A stretch of 64,000 nt of DNA from Eremomyces bilateralis CBS 781.70 (taxonomy: Eukaryota > Ascomycota > Dothideomycetes > Eremomycetales > Eremomycetaceae). The notes below the pieces were generated by a model. That model did not search any database. It was not told the origin of the DNA and saw only the letters and a list, made by a program, of their open reading frames with translations. Where the stretch lies: positions 668,046-732,045 of the forward strand of contig NW_022985069.1 of assembly GCF_010015585.1 (NCBI RefSeq), given 5' to 3'. Position numbers and translations under genes: made by a program. Below are positions 11,665 through 21,237 of this stretch, one piece after another (positions within the stretch are counted from its first letter, which is position 1; each line of letters starts with the position of its first letter).

Positions 11665-12807
11665 CTATGCCTCATTTACATTCACCACCAACTGTCCCTC
11701 CTCCCCCGTCCCCTCCTCCACCGTCGTCCCCAATTCCCCACTCAACCCCCGTATCTTCTCCGTCACCCACTCATGATCCGCCTCCTCCGGCCCCAACCGC
11801 TCCGCCCTGAACCTCCGAATCGCCGTCGGGAACACCTCCAGCTTCTTGACCACGAGCCCCTTCCCCCTACCCTCCCTCCCCTTATCTTCTTTACTCCCCT
11901 CCACCACCACCCTCCACACCGCCCCCAAATCATTCCTCCACCCCCCATCCACCGCATAATCATCCACGAAGTCCCCACAGCCAAACAGCACCAATCTCCG
12001 CTTATACACCTTCACGCCCTGTACATGGTGGCTCGAGTGCCCGTGCACCACGTCCACGCCACACTCGTCGATCAGAAACCGCGCCAGGCCCCGCACCTCC
12101 GCCGCCGGCGTCCACCGGTAATTTGGCCCCCAATGCACCGAGAACACGACGAGGTCCGGCGGGGGGGCATCCGCCCGCGGGGCGGTGAGCAGCGCTTTGA
12201 GTCGTGCGCGAGTGGCGGCCGTGTAGTCGATCATATGCACCAGCCCCGTGTCTTCCCACTCGCTCGGGTGGTCCGTCGCCGCCCAAACATGCACGAAAAA
12301 CGGCCCGTCCCCTCCCTCACTCCCCTCTTCTCTCGGCACCCGCAACACCGCCGGCGTCCATTCTTCCTCCACGGATTGCCGCGCGCCCGCATACGATATT
12401 CCCGTGCCCTCGACGGCGGCGATTGTCTCGCGCAGCCCTGGTTCGCGGAAATCGAGCACGTGGTTGTTCGCGAGGCCGGCGTAGTCGACGTGTGCGGCAG
12501 CGAGGGCGGCGATGTGGGCGGGGTGGGTGCGGTAGGCGAAGGTTTTGGAGGGCCAGGGGACAGGGTGGGTGGTTGCGGCGGTTTCCAGGTTGAGCAGGAG
12601 GAGGGCAGAGGAGAGGAGGAGGGGGAGGGTGGTGGAGAAAGGGGCGGTGAGGGGGTAGGGGGTGAGGGAGGGGGAGCGGGTGATGGCAGTGGAGATTGGG
12701 AGGGTGGAGGGGGAAGGGGGGAGGGGGTGCGGGAGGAGTTGGTCGATGAGGCGGCCGAGCATGACGTCGCCGAGGAAGGTGAGGTGGAATTCGGGGGGGT
12801 GGGACAT
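11665..12807 (-). CDS. CapA/PgsA-type metallophosphatase family protein
   Basis: A single-exon protein of 380 residues from the ATG at 12807. The open frame extends upstream to 12993, but the extra 62 residues are low-complexity and unlike the family, so the MSHPPEF start is preferred. The CapA (PGA_cap) motifs appear in order: FLGDVMLGR at the N-terminus (metal site), ANNHVLDF, a VHWGPNY motif, and GHSSHHVQG before LFGCGDF. In bacteria CapA/PgsA proteins act in poly-gamma-glutamate capsule synthesis; the role of fungal members is not known. There is no signal peptide in this model, so a cytosolic location is likely. It is divergent from the metaxin-like gene, sharing about 400 bases of upstream DNA. 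The coding strand is C-rich at the 5' end and G-rich at the 3' end. Confidence 0.82.
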   Translation of the reverse strand: MSHPPEFHLTFLGDVMLGRLIDQLLPHPLPPSPSTLPISTAITRSPSLTPYPLTAPFSTTLPLLLSSALLLLNLETAATTHPVPWPSKTFAYRTHPAHIAALAAAHVDYAGLANNHVLDFREPGLRETIAAVEGTGISYAGARQSVEEEWTPAVLRVPREEGSEGGDGPFFVHVWAATDHPSEWEDTGLVHMIDYTAATRARLKALLTAPRADAPPPDLVVFSVHWGPNYRWTPAAEVRGLARFLIDECGVDVVHGHSSHHVQGVKVYKRRLVLFGCGDFVDDYAVDGGWRNDLGAVWRVVVEGSKEDKGREGRGKGLVVKKLEVFPTAIRRFRAERLGPEEADHEWVTEKIRGLSGELGTTVEEGTGEEGQLVVNVNEA

Positions 12808-13212
12808 GGTGGGTGGATGTAGGGGAGAAGAGTCTTTGACAGCTGGGAGGAGGGAGTGATAGGGGTCAATTTGAACGGGAGGGTTGAGACTTGTCGACTT
12901 GGAAGGGAAAGGTAGACGGCGTGGACGGAAGGAAATGCGAGGATTGAGTTGGATTGAAGGAATGAAAGGAAAATGATATGTTACCCTCACCAATACCTAC
13001 CGTACTTTATATACTACATGTTCGAGCAGTAGTGATAGCCTCGTGACGTCGACATGGAAAGCTGAACTACAGGTGGAGTTGTGAAATCGAGATGCGGAGG
13101 TGGACTTGGATTTGATTGAATTGATTCGGAACTCCCCCGAAATATTATTCCACCTCATATAATTTCCAACAACCATCCAAAACCCCTCTCTCCTCCGCAC
13201 CCTCAAATCGCC
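12808..13212. promoter_or_regulatory. divergent promoter region
   Basis: About 400 bases between two divergent start codons (CapA-type gene to the left, metaxin-like gene to the right). It contains a TATA-like run, TTTATATACT near 13006-13015. It probably drives both genes. Inferred from gene layout only. Confidence 0.4.
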
Positions 13213-14356
13213 GTGATTCCGCTCGACCAAAGGAGACCTCGCGGCATGAGCGTCCCAAAATGTCCTTCTGAAATGCCACGCCATGCCGATGCATCGGGAG
13301 AGGTCAAACCCGATGCGCCCTCATCAACCCTGGAGGCGCTGCGGAGGCCATCCGTCCCGCGACGACGCTCCATCTTCGCGATCCCCGCGCCAGTGAAGCA
13401 GCTCTTCAATCGGTTTCCGCTGGCAATGTATGATGCGAACGAGTTGCCATTAAGCGCTCCCCGAAGTCGGGAGTTGCTGCGGCTTTATGTGTTTGCGGAC
13501 GGCGGAGGGGACGGCTTGGAGGTGGTGTCGTTTAATCCGAGCTGTCTGAAATATCAGGTATGAATGGCTACCCTACCACTGCTTCTAGAACTATTTCCTT
13601 ACCGCCGTGTTCGGGATTATAGGCATATCTTCGCTTTCGCAATATTCAATTCCGGGTGGTATCGTCCTCGAACCATGCGTCGCCGTCCGGGTCACTCCCT
13701 TTTCTACTGCCAAAATCGGCGGGGACATCAGGAGATTCGCAGTCGTTGGATCCGATTCCTGGAAACAAGCTGGCCAAATGGGCAGATGGCCAGGAATCCA
13801 AATTCGAAGAGCCATCGGACCCGCGATCCGATGCGTATATGGCGCTGGTTGACCATTCAATCAGAAGAGCATGGGTAAGTGGTCACCATCCAGCTCTAGC
13901 TCAATCGCACAAGTACATGAGGCTCACATAAAGATATTGGAACAGTTATATGCGCTCTACCTCACCTCGAATTTCCGATCCGTCATCTGGCCGCTCTACA
14001 TCCTCCCCACCTCCTCCAACTCCCTAGTCCGCTGGTCCATCGGCTACGACCTCCGCAAAGCCGCCGAAGCTGAGCTCCTTAAATTCTCCCCCACCATCGA
14101 CGCGGATTTATTATACCTGGAAGCCCGGGACGCGTTCGAATCGCTCGACGGCATCCTTGGATCCGATACCTGGTTCTTCGGCGCAAAGGAACCAGGGCTC
14201 CTCGATGCGGCGGTATTCGCTTACACGAATTTCCTGCTGGATCCAAACTATGGGAGCGGGTGGACGGATGATTGGTTGGTAGGAGCGCTGGAAGGGAGAG
14301 ATGGGTTGCGGAGGCATCGAGAGCAGATTCGGGAGCAGTATTTCGTGGTCAGCTGA
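13213..14356 (+). CDS. metaxin/Tom37-like mitochondrial outer membrane protein
   Basis: Three exons: 13213-13557, 13623-13874, 13946-14356; 335 residues. Introns are 65 and 71 bases. A start at 13249 (MSVPKCP) is equally possible. After about 70 variable residues comes the GST_N-like Tom37/metaxin domain: SRELLRLYVF, then FNPSCLKYQ joined across intron 1 to AYLRFRNIQFRVV, and SGSLPFLLPK. The C-terminal GST-like half includes WFFGAKEPGLLDAAVFAY, typical of metaxins and Sam37. Family members belong to the sorting and assembly machinery (SAM) that inserts beta-barrel proteins in the mitochondrial outer membrane. There is no clear C-terminal membrane anchor. Whether it is the Sam35- or Sam37/metaxin-type subunit cannot be settled by eye. 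Confidence 0.8.
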
Positions 14357-14830
14357 TATCGCATGTGTTTCGCGTTCCCCTAGCTGTTGCGTGGGCCTTG
14401 GATTTGAGTGGGTTGCGTCCATGGAACGGCGATGTATGCCTTGGGGTTTTGGATTGATATATGTTGTGCTTTTGTGTTCTTGGTGCATGGTTGTGCATGG
14501 CGTATAGGTTGGACAGCTGGCAAGGCTACATGTACAAAAAATCGCGAGCGCAGCAGTCGACAGCACAGATTGCATTCGAGGGGTGAATAGATTCATTTCA
14601 GGTCGTTAGGAACTGTCGAAATAGTAGGGGTTGAAGAAGGTGGCCTAGGAAATGCCATGCATGTACGTTGAAGATCTCAAACTCAATTTAACCTCAAGGT
14701 TTGCAGATCATATATCATCCCTTTGACAGATCCCCTAGATGAGAACATAGCAGGTCGGTCAATTCCATTCATACATCAAATCGAACTGCGGCAACAGCAT
14801 ATTCCGAGTTCCCTCTTTGTGAGCAGCCTT
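14357..14830. other. intergenic, no supported gene
   Basis: Region between the metaxin-like gene and the remains of an FHA-domain gene. Only short overlapping frames are seen. Confidence 0.35.
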
Positions 14831-14890
14831 CTTCAAGCGTCTCCTTCAAGCGTCTCCTTCAAGCGTTTCCTTCAAGCGTCTCCTTCAATT
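14831..14890. repeat. 13-base tandem repeat, about 4.5 copies
   Basis: The unit CTTCAAGCGTCTC is repeated four times with one C/T change, followed by a partial copy (CTTCAATTG). It covers the 3' end of the broken FHA-domain gene on the other strand. With a period of 13 each copy shifts the reading frame, so it is not a protein repeat. Confidence 0.85.
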
Positions 14891-15645
14891 GCTTCTTTCT
14901 CCAGGGTTTCCCTTTCAGACTCGTCAATTATCATCCCGTTAATCATGATTGGACAATACTCCTTAGAATTGCGGGTATTGTTAGGAACGGTAGGTGGCTC
15001 GGGCTCCGCGTGGACCTCCTTGAGGAATCGGTCGACATTTTCCCGATGCAGATCAGGAGATAACCTGATTTCAGGGACGACCACAACGAACTTGATATCC
15101 TTATGAATTTCAATGACGATTTCTTCCTTAGAATCGATGAGGAGATAGCCGCTGATGATCCAAGTGAAGTTTTGACGCTTCTCCGTCCTTGCCCATCATA
15201 TGTGACAATCGTTCCATACGTCGAGTAGTCTCGCAGGATCAGCCGGTTCTCAGCGTCAAAAATCCAGGTAGCAATGTCGGCGACTGACCCCCGGCAACTG
15301 CGGGACAACGATATCGCAGGTCTTTGGATCACATCCAATGATGAACGCAAGTCCGGCTTTGGATCAATGACTGAAAGTCAGTTGGACTCCTTCTTGGAAC
15401 ACATAGGGGAAGCCCGGGAATTCCGGTTCCTCGTCGTCACTGTCAGTCGACGAGGTTGTTACCTCCCGGCTTTGACGGTCAGCGGCAGCATCTCTGAACT
15501 TCTTCACCGGAATATATATTCGCAGCACCAACACCTTCTGGGGAGCGCGGGATGAAATATAACTGGCATATCCAGAGGGCGAGACGCTATGAGTCAAAAC
15601 AGGCACATGGAGTGGCATCAGAAGATGGGGCCCTTGACGAAACAA
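14872..15645 (-). pseudogene. broken FHA-domain gene
   Basis: On the minus strand an N-terminal region from 15645 (hydrophobic and basic, then an acidic SSTDSDDEEPEF linker) leads into an FHA domain: GLAFIIGCDPKTCDIV, then LPGVSRRHCYLDF (the S-R-x-H-C signature that binds phosphothreonine), DAENRLILRDYSTYGT, then NFTWIISGYLLIDS. A stop (TGA, CGA-like) precedes the domain. The frame is shifted by one extra T in a T5 run after YLDF and by one missing A in an A4 run after RRSVK. The last piece ends in an acidic tail at 14872. In related fungal proteins such an FHA domain is often followed by a kinase domain, which is absent here. Two of the lesions are at homopolymers, so base-calling errors are an alternative to true decay. 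Confidence 0.6.
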
Positions 15646-16397
15646 TTGGCACCCAGGATGGGCGGTACTGTATTCATGACTCTGGAGCAGACATCCTAGC
15701 CTTCAACTACCCTTAGCCATCGCCTTACTTAGATTTGAATAGAACTCTCAAAGTATAACTGACAGAACTGGTCCTTATCTTCTAGACAGGTTATAGAGAT
15801 TGAAGGTGATTGGTTGCAGCGCATCGAGAAGACCTCGAAAACACCAATTTTAAAGGTATACTCAGGTTCCCAAAGTACCCGTTTAAGTAAACAATATTCA
15901 AATAAAATCCCATGGTGCGTTGAAATCCTAGCGGCACCGGAAATGTCAAATGTCATCCCCCATGACACTGAAAAGACTGAAATTGAGATGAGTCACAGGT
16001 TGCTGCCTTGGGTGTCAACCGTACTTCGCGACGCGGCCTGGGCGGAAACCCAAACGCGTTCCTCCCGTTACTATTACGTTTCAACCGATCGACACCACAG
16101 ATCACAGAAGCACTTGTGAATGGCTAGACCATGTGAATCGAGTTATACCATACTCCCCCCTCAATTACCGCAAGGAGAATTTCGCTTCTCTGCACAGTCA
16201 GTTCTCACAGTCCAAGTCAGACGTCAAACTTATCAGTTCCGAATACTCATTGCAGACACCGAGCCTGTTAGCAAGAGCTAAGCAGCTAGCTGCATACCGA
16301 TGTGACATTTGCAGTTTAGCCACCGTGAATTCTTTCCTCGTCAAGTCTAGCGCAGATTGACTTCTGTGTCATATCCCATAAATTACGACGAGCAGTC
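15646..16397. other. intergenic; one possible gene remnant
   Basis: A 79-codon minus-strand frame (15968-15729) has protein-like composition, and a further open stretch lies upstream to about 16080, but I recognise no domain. It may be another remnant next to the broken FHA gene. Nothing else is supported. Confidence 0.3.
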
Positions 16398-17516
16398 ATG
16401 TCTAGAAGAACCGCCAATTCAGGAGTTGACAAGATTATATTAGACCGTGAAGAGCAGGAGGACGCTAGAAGGAACTTAGCATCAATTCATGCCATTGACT
16501 CGTTTTCAAGTACCGACACCATTGCTCTGGATATCGATCCTGCCGTACTAGTAACTCTGTCTCAAAACACTCCCTCTCAATTCTCAGGCATGGCTTCATC
16601 ACCAGTCTCCGTTCAACAATCCAGATCTCCTAAACAAGCAGAGCTGAAAGCCGGAGACAAGCTGGTTGTCAACATGTCCACCAACGAAGCCTATGATCAG
16701 TGGGCCTCAGTCTACGACAGCGACGGCAACATCCTCCAACAAATGGACGACCTCCAACTCACCTCTCTCCTCCCAGAATTGTGTAAGAGCCTCCTCGGAA
16801 CTCCACCAACCCCAACATCCCCCCAACGACCTCTCATCATCGTCGACCACGGCTGCGGCACCGGCCGCAATACCATGAAGCTCCTCGCCTTCCCCTGGCC
16901 CCCAAATCGCCGCGTGCACGTCGTTGGCATCGACGCCTCCACCGGCATGCTCGGCGCCGCAAACGCAAAGATCGCTCACGCCGTCAACGCGCGCCAGATC
17001 CCTACCACTGTCACCTACAAGCTCATCCAGCATGACTTCCTCCACCCCTCCAACCCCTCCTCCGCGCCCATCGCGCTGAACACGACCGCGCTGCTCCCGC
17101 CCGACTGGTCCGGCGCGGTCCCCACCCACGAAGGCATCGCGGACGCGGTCATCTCGACGCTAGTGCTGGAGCATTTCCCGGGACAGGCATATTTCTCGTC
17201 GATCGAGTCGTTGCTTGCGCCGGGGGGGCCGGGGTTGGCGCTGGTGACGAATATGCATTCGGAGATGGGGAATCTATCGCAGGCTGGGTTTCAGAGCACA
17301 GGGCCAGATGGGAAAGTGGTGAAGGTGCGGGGAGTGAGTTATGTGCATACGGTGGAGGAGACGGTGGAAGTGGCGCAGGGGGGTGGGTTCGTGCCTGTGG
17401 AAGAGGTGAGGGAGGCGACAGTGGATGAGGGGATGGTTGAGATGCTGGGGAAGAGGAGTCAGAAGTGGGTGGGGGTGAGGATTTGGTATGGAGGGATTTG
17501 GAAGAGGGATTCGTGA
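16398..17516 (+). CDS. class I SAM-dependent methyltransferase
   Basis: The open frame is 372 residues; the Met at 16590 (GGCATGG context, 308 residues) or at 16674 (AACATGTCC, 280 residues) is the more likely start, because the first 64 residues look like a translated leader. Rossmann-fold motifs: YDQWASVYD ahead of the fold, motif I IIVDHGCGTGRN (SAM binding), VVGIDASTGML (acidic ribose-binding Asp), then ADAVISTLVLEHFP (motif IV region) and LLAPGGPGLALVTNMH (post-motif). This is the layout of Methyltransf_11/23-type enzymes. The substrate is unknown. No targeting signal is seen. The coding strand is C-rich at 16800-17110 and G-rich from 17200 to the stop. Confidence 0.82.
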   Translation: MSRRTANSGVDKIILDREEQEDARRNLASIHAIDSFSSTDTIALDIDPAVLVTLSQNTPSQFSGMASSPVSVQQSRSPKQAELKAGDKLVVNMSTNEAYDQWASVYDSDGNILQQMDDLQLTSLLPELCKSLLGTPPTPTSPQRPLIIVDHGCGTGRNTMKLLAFPWPPNRRVHVVGIDASTGMLGAANAKIAHAVNARQIPTTVTYKLIQHDFLHPSNPSSAPIALNTTALLPPDWSGAVPTHEGIADAVISTLVLEHFPGQAYFSSIESLLAPGGPGLALVTNMHSEMGNLSQAGFQSTGPDGKVVKVRGVSYVHTVEETVEVAQGGGFVPVEEVREATVDEGMVEMLGKRSQKWVGVRIWYGGIWKRDS

Positions 17517-18101
17517 GAGGATGTGGAGATATATCAGTGAACTGAGAGGGTAGATCTTTCGGGGGATGACTTTATGTAAGACGGCCTCTCCAGCAATATC
17601 CATCAGTTTATAATGGCATGAGGTTCCAAAAGCTTGCTGTTTTCGGCATATCGGCTGAATAGAATTGTTGTCTTCACCATCCAGCTTGACAGACCTTCCA
17701 AAACTGGACATTCAATAGTATGAGCTACCAGCTTTCGGACAGAATGGCTGTTGTTTCAACAAAATGCAGGTTACGGTCGGAGGTACGACTGCACTTAGAC
17801 TTACTTCGTACACTCCCCGATTGATCGCATTATGTATACGCTCTCCTCAAGAGACGCACCCTGTTGTTAAGTGTTACTTCCTCAACCCTCAACGATAAAT
17901 GGCATCTCACTGTCATTCATGGAAAAAGATATTGGATGTTGGGTGAGGCCTGAAGCCGTAGAGGTGTACTTCGTCCGACTATTTGAACCACACCGCCAAT
18001 ATAATTGTATGTAGCTCCTTGTTGGCATGACTTCCAACCACGGATTCCATTTCCATGACAAGGGAACGCATTGTGAGCAATTCCCTATTGACCTCGCAAT
18101 C
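17517..18101. other. intergenic, no supported gene
   Basis: Spacer between two same-strand genes. It should hold the 3' region of the methyltransferase gene and the promoter of the TRAPP subunit gene. Only short chance frames are seen. Confidence 0.35.
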
Positions 18102-18850
18102 ATGGCACAAAGTACGACGGCGTCATCCCTCGTCCCATCCCGCACAATGGCCGCATCATCAACGGGCCTCCGCTACCCCTCGAACAAAAAGACCATCTAC
18201 GACCGCAACATCAACCGCACCAAAACCTCCGAGCTCAGCCGCGCTGCGTTCGCATACCTCTTCGTCGAGATGATCACCTACGCTCAAAGACGAGTAACTG
18301 GCATCGCTGACCTCGAGAAGCGGTATGGCAACTCCCCCCATGCTCCACGTGTACAAATCGAACTATAGCTCACAATCCTAGCTTAAACACCCAAGGCTAC
18401 CCCCTCGGTCTCCGCCTCCTCGACCTCCTCCTCGCCCGCACCGCCTCCTCTGCTACCACCTCCCCTGCCAACCTCCGCCCGACCCGCATCCTCCCCCTCC
18501 TCCAATTCATCCACACCACCCTCTGGCGCCACCTCTTCGGCCGCCCCGCCGACGCCCTCGAGCGCAGCGCCGCCAACGCCGCCGAGTACATGATCAGCGA
18601 CAACGACCCACTGGTCAACGGCTACGTCAGCGTGCCGAAAGAGATCTCACAGCTGAACTGCGCGGCGTTCGTGGCTGGGGTGATTGAGGGGGTGTGTGAG
18701 GGGGCGGGGTTCGCGACTGATGGGGTGTCGGCGCATTGGGCGGAGGGGGCGGGCGGGGGGGAGGATATGTGGCCGGGGAAGACGATTTTTTTGATTCGGT
18801 TTCGGGAGGAAGTGATGGAGAGGGAGGAGATTTTGGGGAGGGCAGGGTAG
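18102..18850 (+). CDS. TRS31: TRAPP complex subunit Trs31 (TRAPPC5)
   Basis: Two exons, 18102-18322 and 18382-18850, with a 59-base intron; 229 residues. The start at MAQSTTASS is the first Met that fits the usual length. Family features: a short variable N-terminus, KKTIYDRNINRTKTSE (the Trs31 'IYDR' motif), LSRAAFAYLFVEMITY, then across the intron LNTQGYPLGLRLLDLL, and ALERSAANAAEYMI followed by FVAGVIEGV. This is the Bet3/TRAPP fold. Trs31 is a core subunit of TRAPP complexes, the exchange factors for Rab GTPases (Ypt1 class) in ER-Golgi and autophagic traffic, on Golgi membranes. The loop near 195-210 is Gly/Glu-rich. The coding strand switches from C-rich to G-rich near 18640. Confidence 0.9.
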
Positions 18851-19183
18851 GTGATGGGGTTCAGGGTAATGGTCGCAGGGGATTTATATCCCGAGTTGTT
18901 TATGATTAGCATTGCGAGGCGTTGGTTATGGTTGCTGGTGTCCAGCATGGTGAAAGCCATCTAGATTCTGGGGCTCTCCGCTTATTTTCGAATAAAGAGT
19001 ATATTCTTGCTATCCTACAGATTGCTGCTATTCAAAGACATATCGATGAGCGTACAATGCAACTTTTTGATATCCTATCCAAGACATACACCCATGAAAA
19101 ATCCGTTCTAGAACCGCCCTATAGATGCCGTTTGAACCGTACCTCAGAAGTAGAACAAGCACCTAGCGGTCATCTCCACGAGC
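18851..19183. other. shared 3' region between convergent genes
   Basis: About 330 bases between convergent stops. No gene, repeat or RNA seen. Confidence 0.4.
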
Positions 19184-20103
19184 TTAAGCTTTAGATTTCT
19201 TCGTTCCACTGCTCTTCGATCTCTTTGCCTCAGGTCGGTTAACATGATGCGCCGGAATCCAGCTCTCGTCATAGCCCTGCGCGCCAGTAGTCGTTGCCAC
19301 CGGCCTGGGAGTCTCCGGCTTCCGCGATTTCGGCGCCGACTTCTTCGGGAATAGCGGCGCCACCCAGGTGTTGTAGATGAAGGCGCAGGTTGCCACGAAC
19401 ACTCCCGAAAGGAAGACGTAGAGGAAGAGACTAGTTGACATTAGTCCAGAAGCTGAGGTGCGTCGGATGGGCGGGCAACTCACATCTGTGGATCCAAGAG
19501 GCTAATAGGGGCCTCGACCACGCTCACCGTCCCATTGAAAATCGACAGCGTATAGAACCCCGCCTCGTTATCCGTAACGATCGCCGAGAGCGCCAACTGA
19601 AGCTCCTGTGGGTGCATCTCAGTCGCGAACGCATAGGTGAGGTCGACCGTCTCCCCGGCCGGGACTTCCACCCCGTATTGCGTGAACGTCAGGTTGCGGA
19701 CAATCTGGTCGGACGAGGCCTGCGCCAAGGTGCCACCGATGGCGAGCACGTTCGCAGGGAAGTCCTCAGCATTGTTGAACGTGACGACCGCGGTGGTCGG
19801 GTGGCCGTTGACGAGTTTGATGCCGAAGACTTCGGATTCGGGGAAGCTGGCGGTCGCGGTGACGGCGATGGCTCGCTTTTCCGAGCCGCCGCTGACAATC
19901 TCGTCTGCAGCGTTGAGGATCTACGTTGTGAATTAGTGGGATGATCTGGGTACTGAGGTTGACTATTGGGGATTTGGGGACAGCTGGATGGCTGAGGAGA
20001 GCTGGGCGATACATACTGGTATCTCACTGGCAGGGTCAGCTGCTAGTACCTGGGAGAATTGGGTGGCGAGGAAGCCAAGGACGGCAGAGGAAAGGAACCG
20101 CAT
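19184..20103 (-). CDS. TRAP-alpha / Irc22-type ER membrane protein
   Basis: Three exons on the minus strand: 20103-20017, 19920-19484, 19430-19184; 256 residues. A signal peptide (MRFLSSAVLGFLATQF, cleavage near ALA of VLAADP) is followed by a lumenal domain of the translocon-associated protein alpha fold, with NGHPTTAVVTFNNAED and FPANVLAIGGTL. One membrane segment (ILFLYVFLSGVFVATCAF) precedes a short basic cytosolic tail ending in SSGTKKSKA. In animals TRAP-alpha (SSR1) sits beside the Sec61 channel; the fungal homologue is often annotated Irc22. The lumenal Asn in RNLTF and in FNGTV are N-glycosylation sequons. Length agrees with the family. Confidence 0.85.
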
Positions 20104-21237
20104 GGTGATAGCGCGAAGGACTTGACCGGCCTATGAAAGGTTTCTAGAAAGTTACCTGGAGTTGTCGGTTGAGGTGAAGAACAATTGTCGGGAACAGTTG
20201 ATGTGGCTTCATGGATGTGGAAATTCCTATTCGGGCTTAGTTCCCCATGCGAGGACACGGATGCCTGACCAAAATCTCAGTCGGAGGAGGGTCTTCTGCC
20301 TCAGGCTACAATATCCCAGCCGTTCACGGCTTATCTCCGGTAAACTCCGCCATATTCCCTTTCCCCTCAGGCACGTGCTCTGAATTCCAGAATAATCGCC
20401 TTGTCGCCTTGTCGCCTTAACCTCCTTCTTTGTTCTCCACGGCCTCTACATCAATCTCCTATCCATTAACTAGATGTCTTTGGTATCTGAGATACGTCTT
20501 ACAATCTCTTTTTCTTCCATACAATCCTCAGAAACATAGCATTGTCTTCTCGATTGTGCTGTATACATAACTTACGAGATTCGATCCAAATCCAACAGGC
20601 TCAAGTCCGCAAGGATTGCTCAACAGAAGCGCCTATCCAACGACTAACTGCATAAGACTCCAATCGCTGAAGTGATAGACCAATATCTATCTATATCTGC
20701 TCGTAGGAAAGATAGTGTCAAACTGGAGTCCGGAAGAATTTATAAAGCTCGCCAGGTCCTCTTCGTTTCATAGACATTTTCGAATCTTCAGCACCGCCTC
20801 ATCACCATACATTTCTGTGATGACCCGGAGACTCGAAATATCGTTGGACCACTTCAGTTCGTAAGACACCCAGTTCCACATCAGTGGTACTGTGTGAATG
20901 ATTCCTTGAATTGCGCTTTCCACAATCGCTCCTTCCAAACCGACTCAGCGCTTGTGTCAACCGGTGTGGTGAATCCGAGTGCTTCTGATCCTCCGCTACG
21001 AGTCACGTTCAAGATTCAACACACGACATCGATCACCTCGATTTCTCCGCGTCTAGAAGGCTTTCTTTCAGATTTAAATAACCCTCCTTTGCTCAAAGTT
21101 TCTGTCCGCTTCCTCGTTCACTCAATCCTTCAGAACCTTTCCTCACTCACTCACTGTCTCTGGTCCTTCCTCGTTCACCCACTGTTCTGATCCTTCCTCG
21201 CTCACTCAAAGTTTGTGATCTCATCATCGTTCACATC
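20104..21237. promoter_or_regulatory. divergent upstream region with repeated pyrimidine tracts
   Basis: About 1.1 kb between divergent genes. The last 150 bases (about 21105-21215) are C/T-rich with three or four degenerate copies of CCTTCCTCGTTCACTCA, probably in the promoter or leader of the gene at 21238. A 98-codon frame at 20894-21190 covers these repeats and looks like chance. Confidence 0.4.

Noticed and set aside
11632-12822. 396-codon plus-strand frame
   Set aside because: It lies exactly opposite the CapA-type gene, whose motifs are clear; the plus-strand product is low-complexity Pro/His then Gly/Glu.
12808-12993. N-terminal extension of the CapA-type protein
   Set aside because: The extra 62 residues are low-complexity and precede the family start; they fit the leader better.
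14831-14890. CRISPR-like or protein repeat
   Set aside because: It is a short 13-base tandem repeat without spacers, and the period is not a multiple of three.
20894-21190. 98-codon frame upstream of the zinc-finger gene
   Set aside because: It covers pyrimidine-rich repeats of the promoter/leader region and shows no motif.
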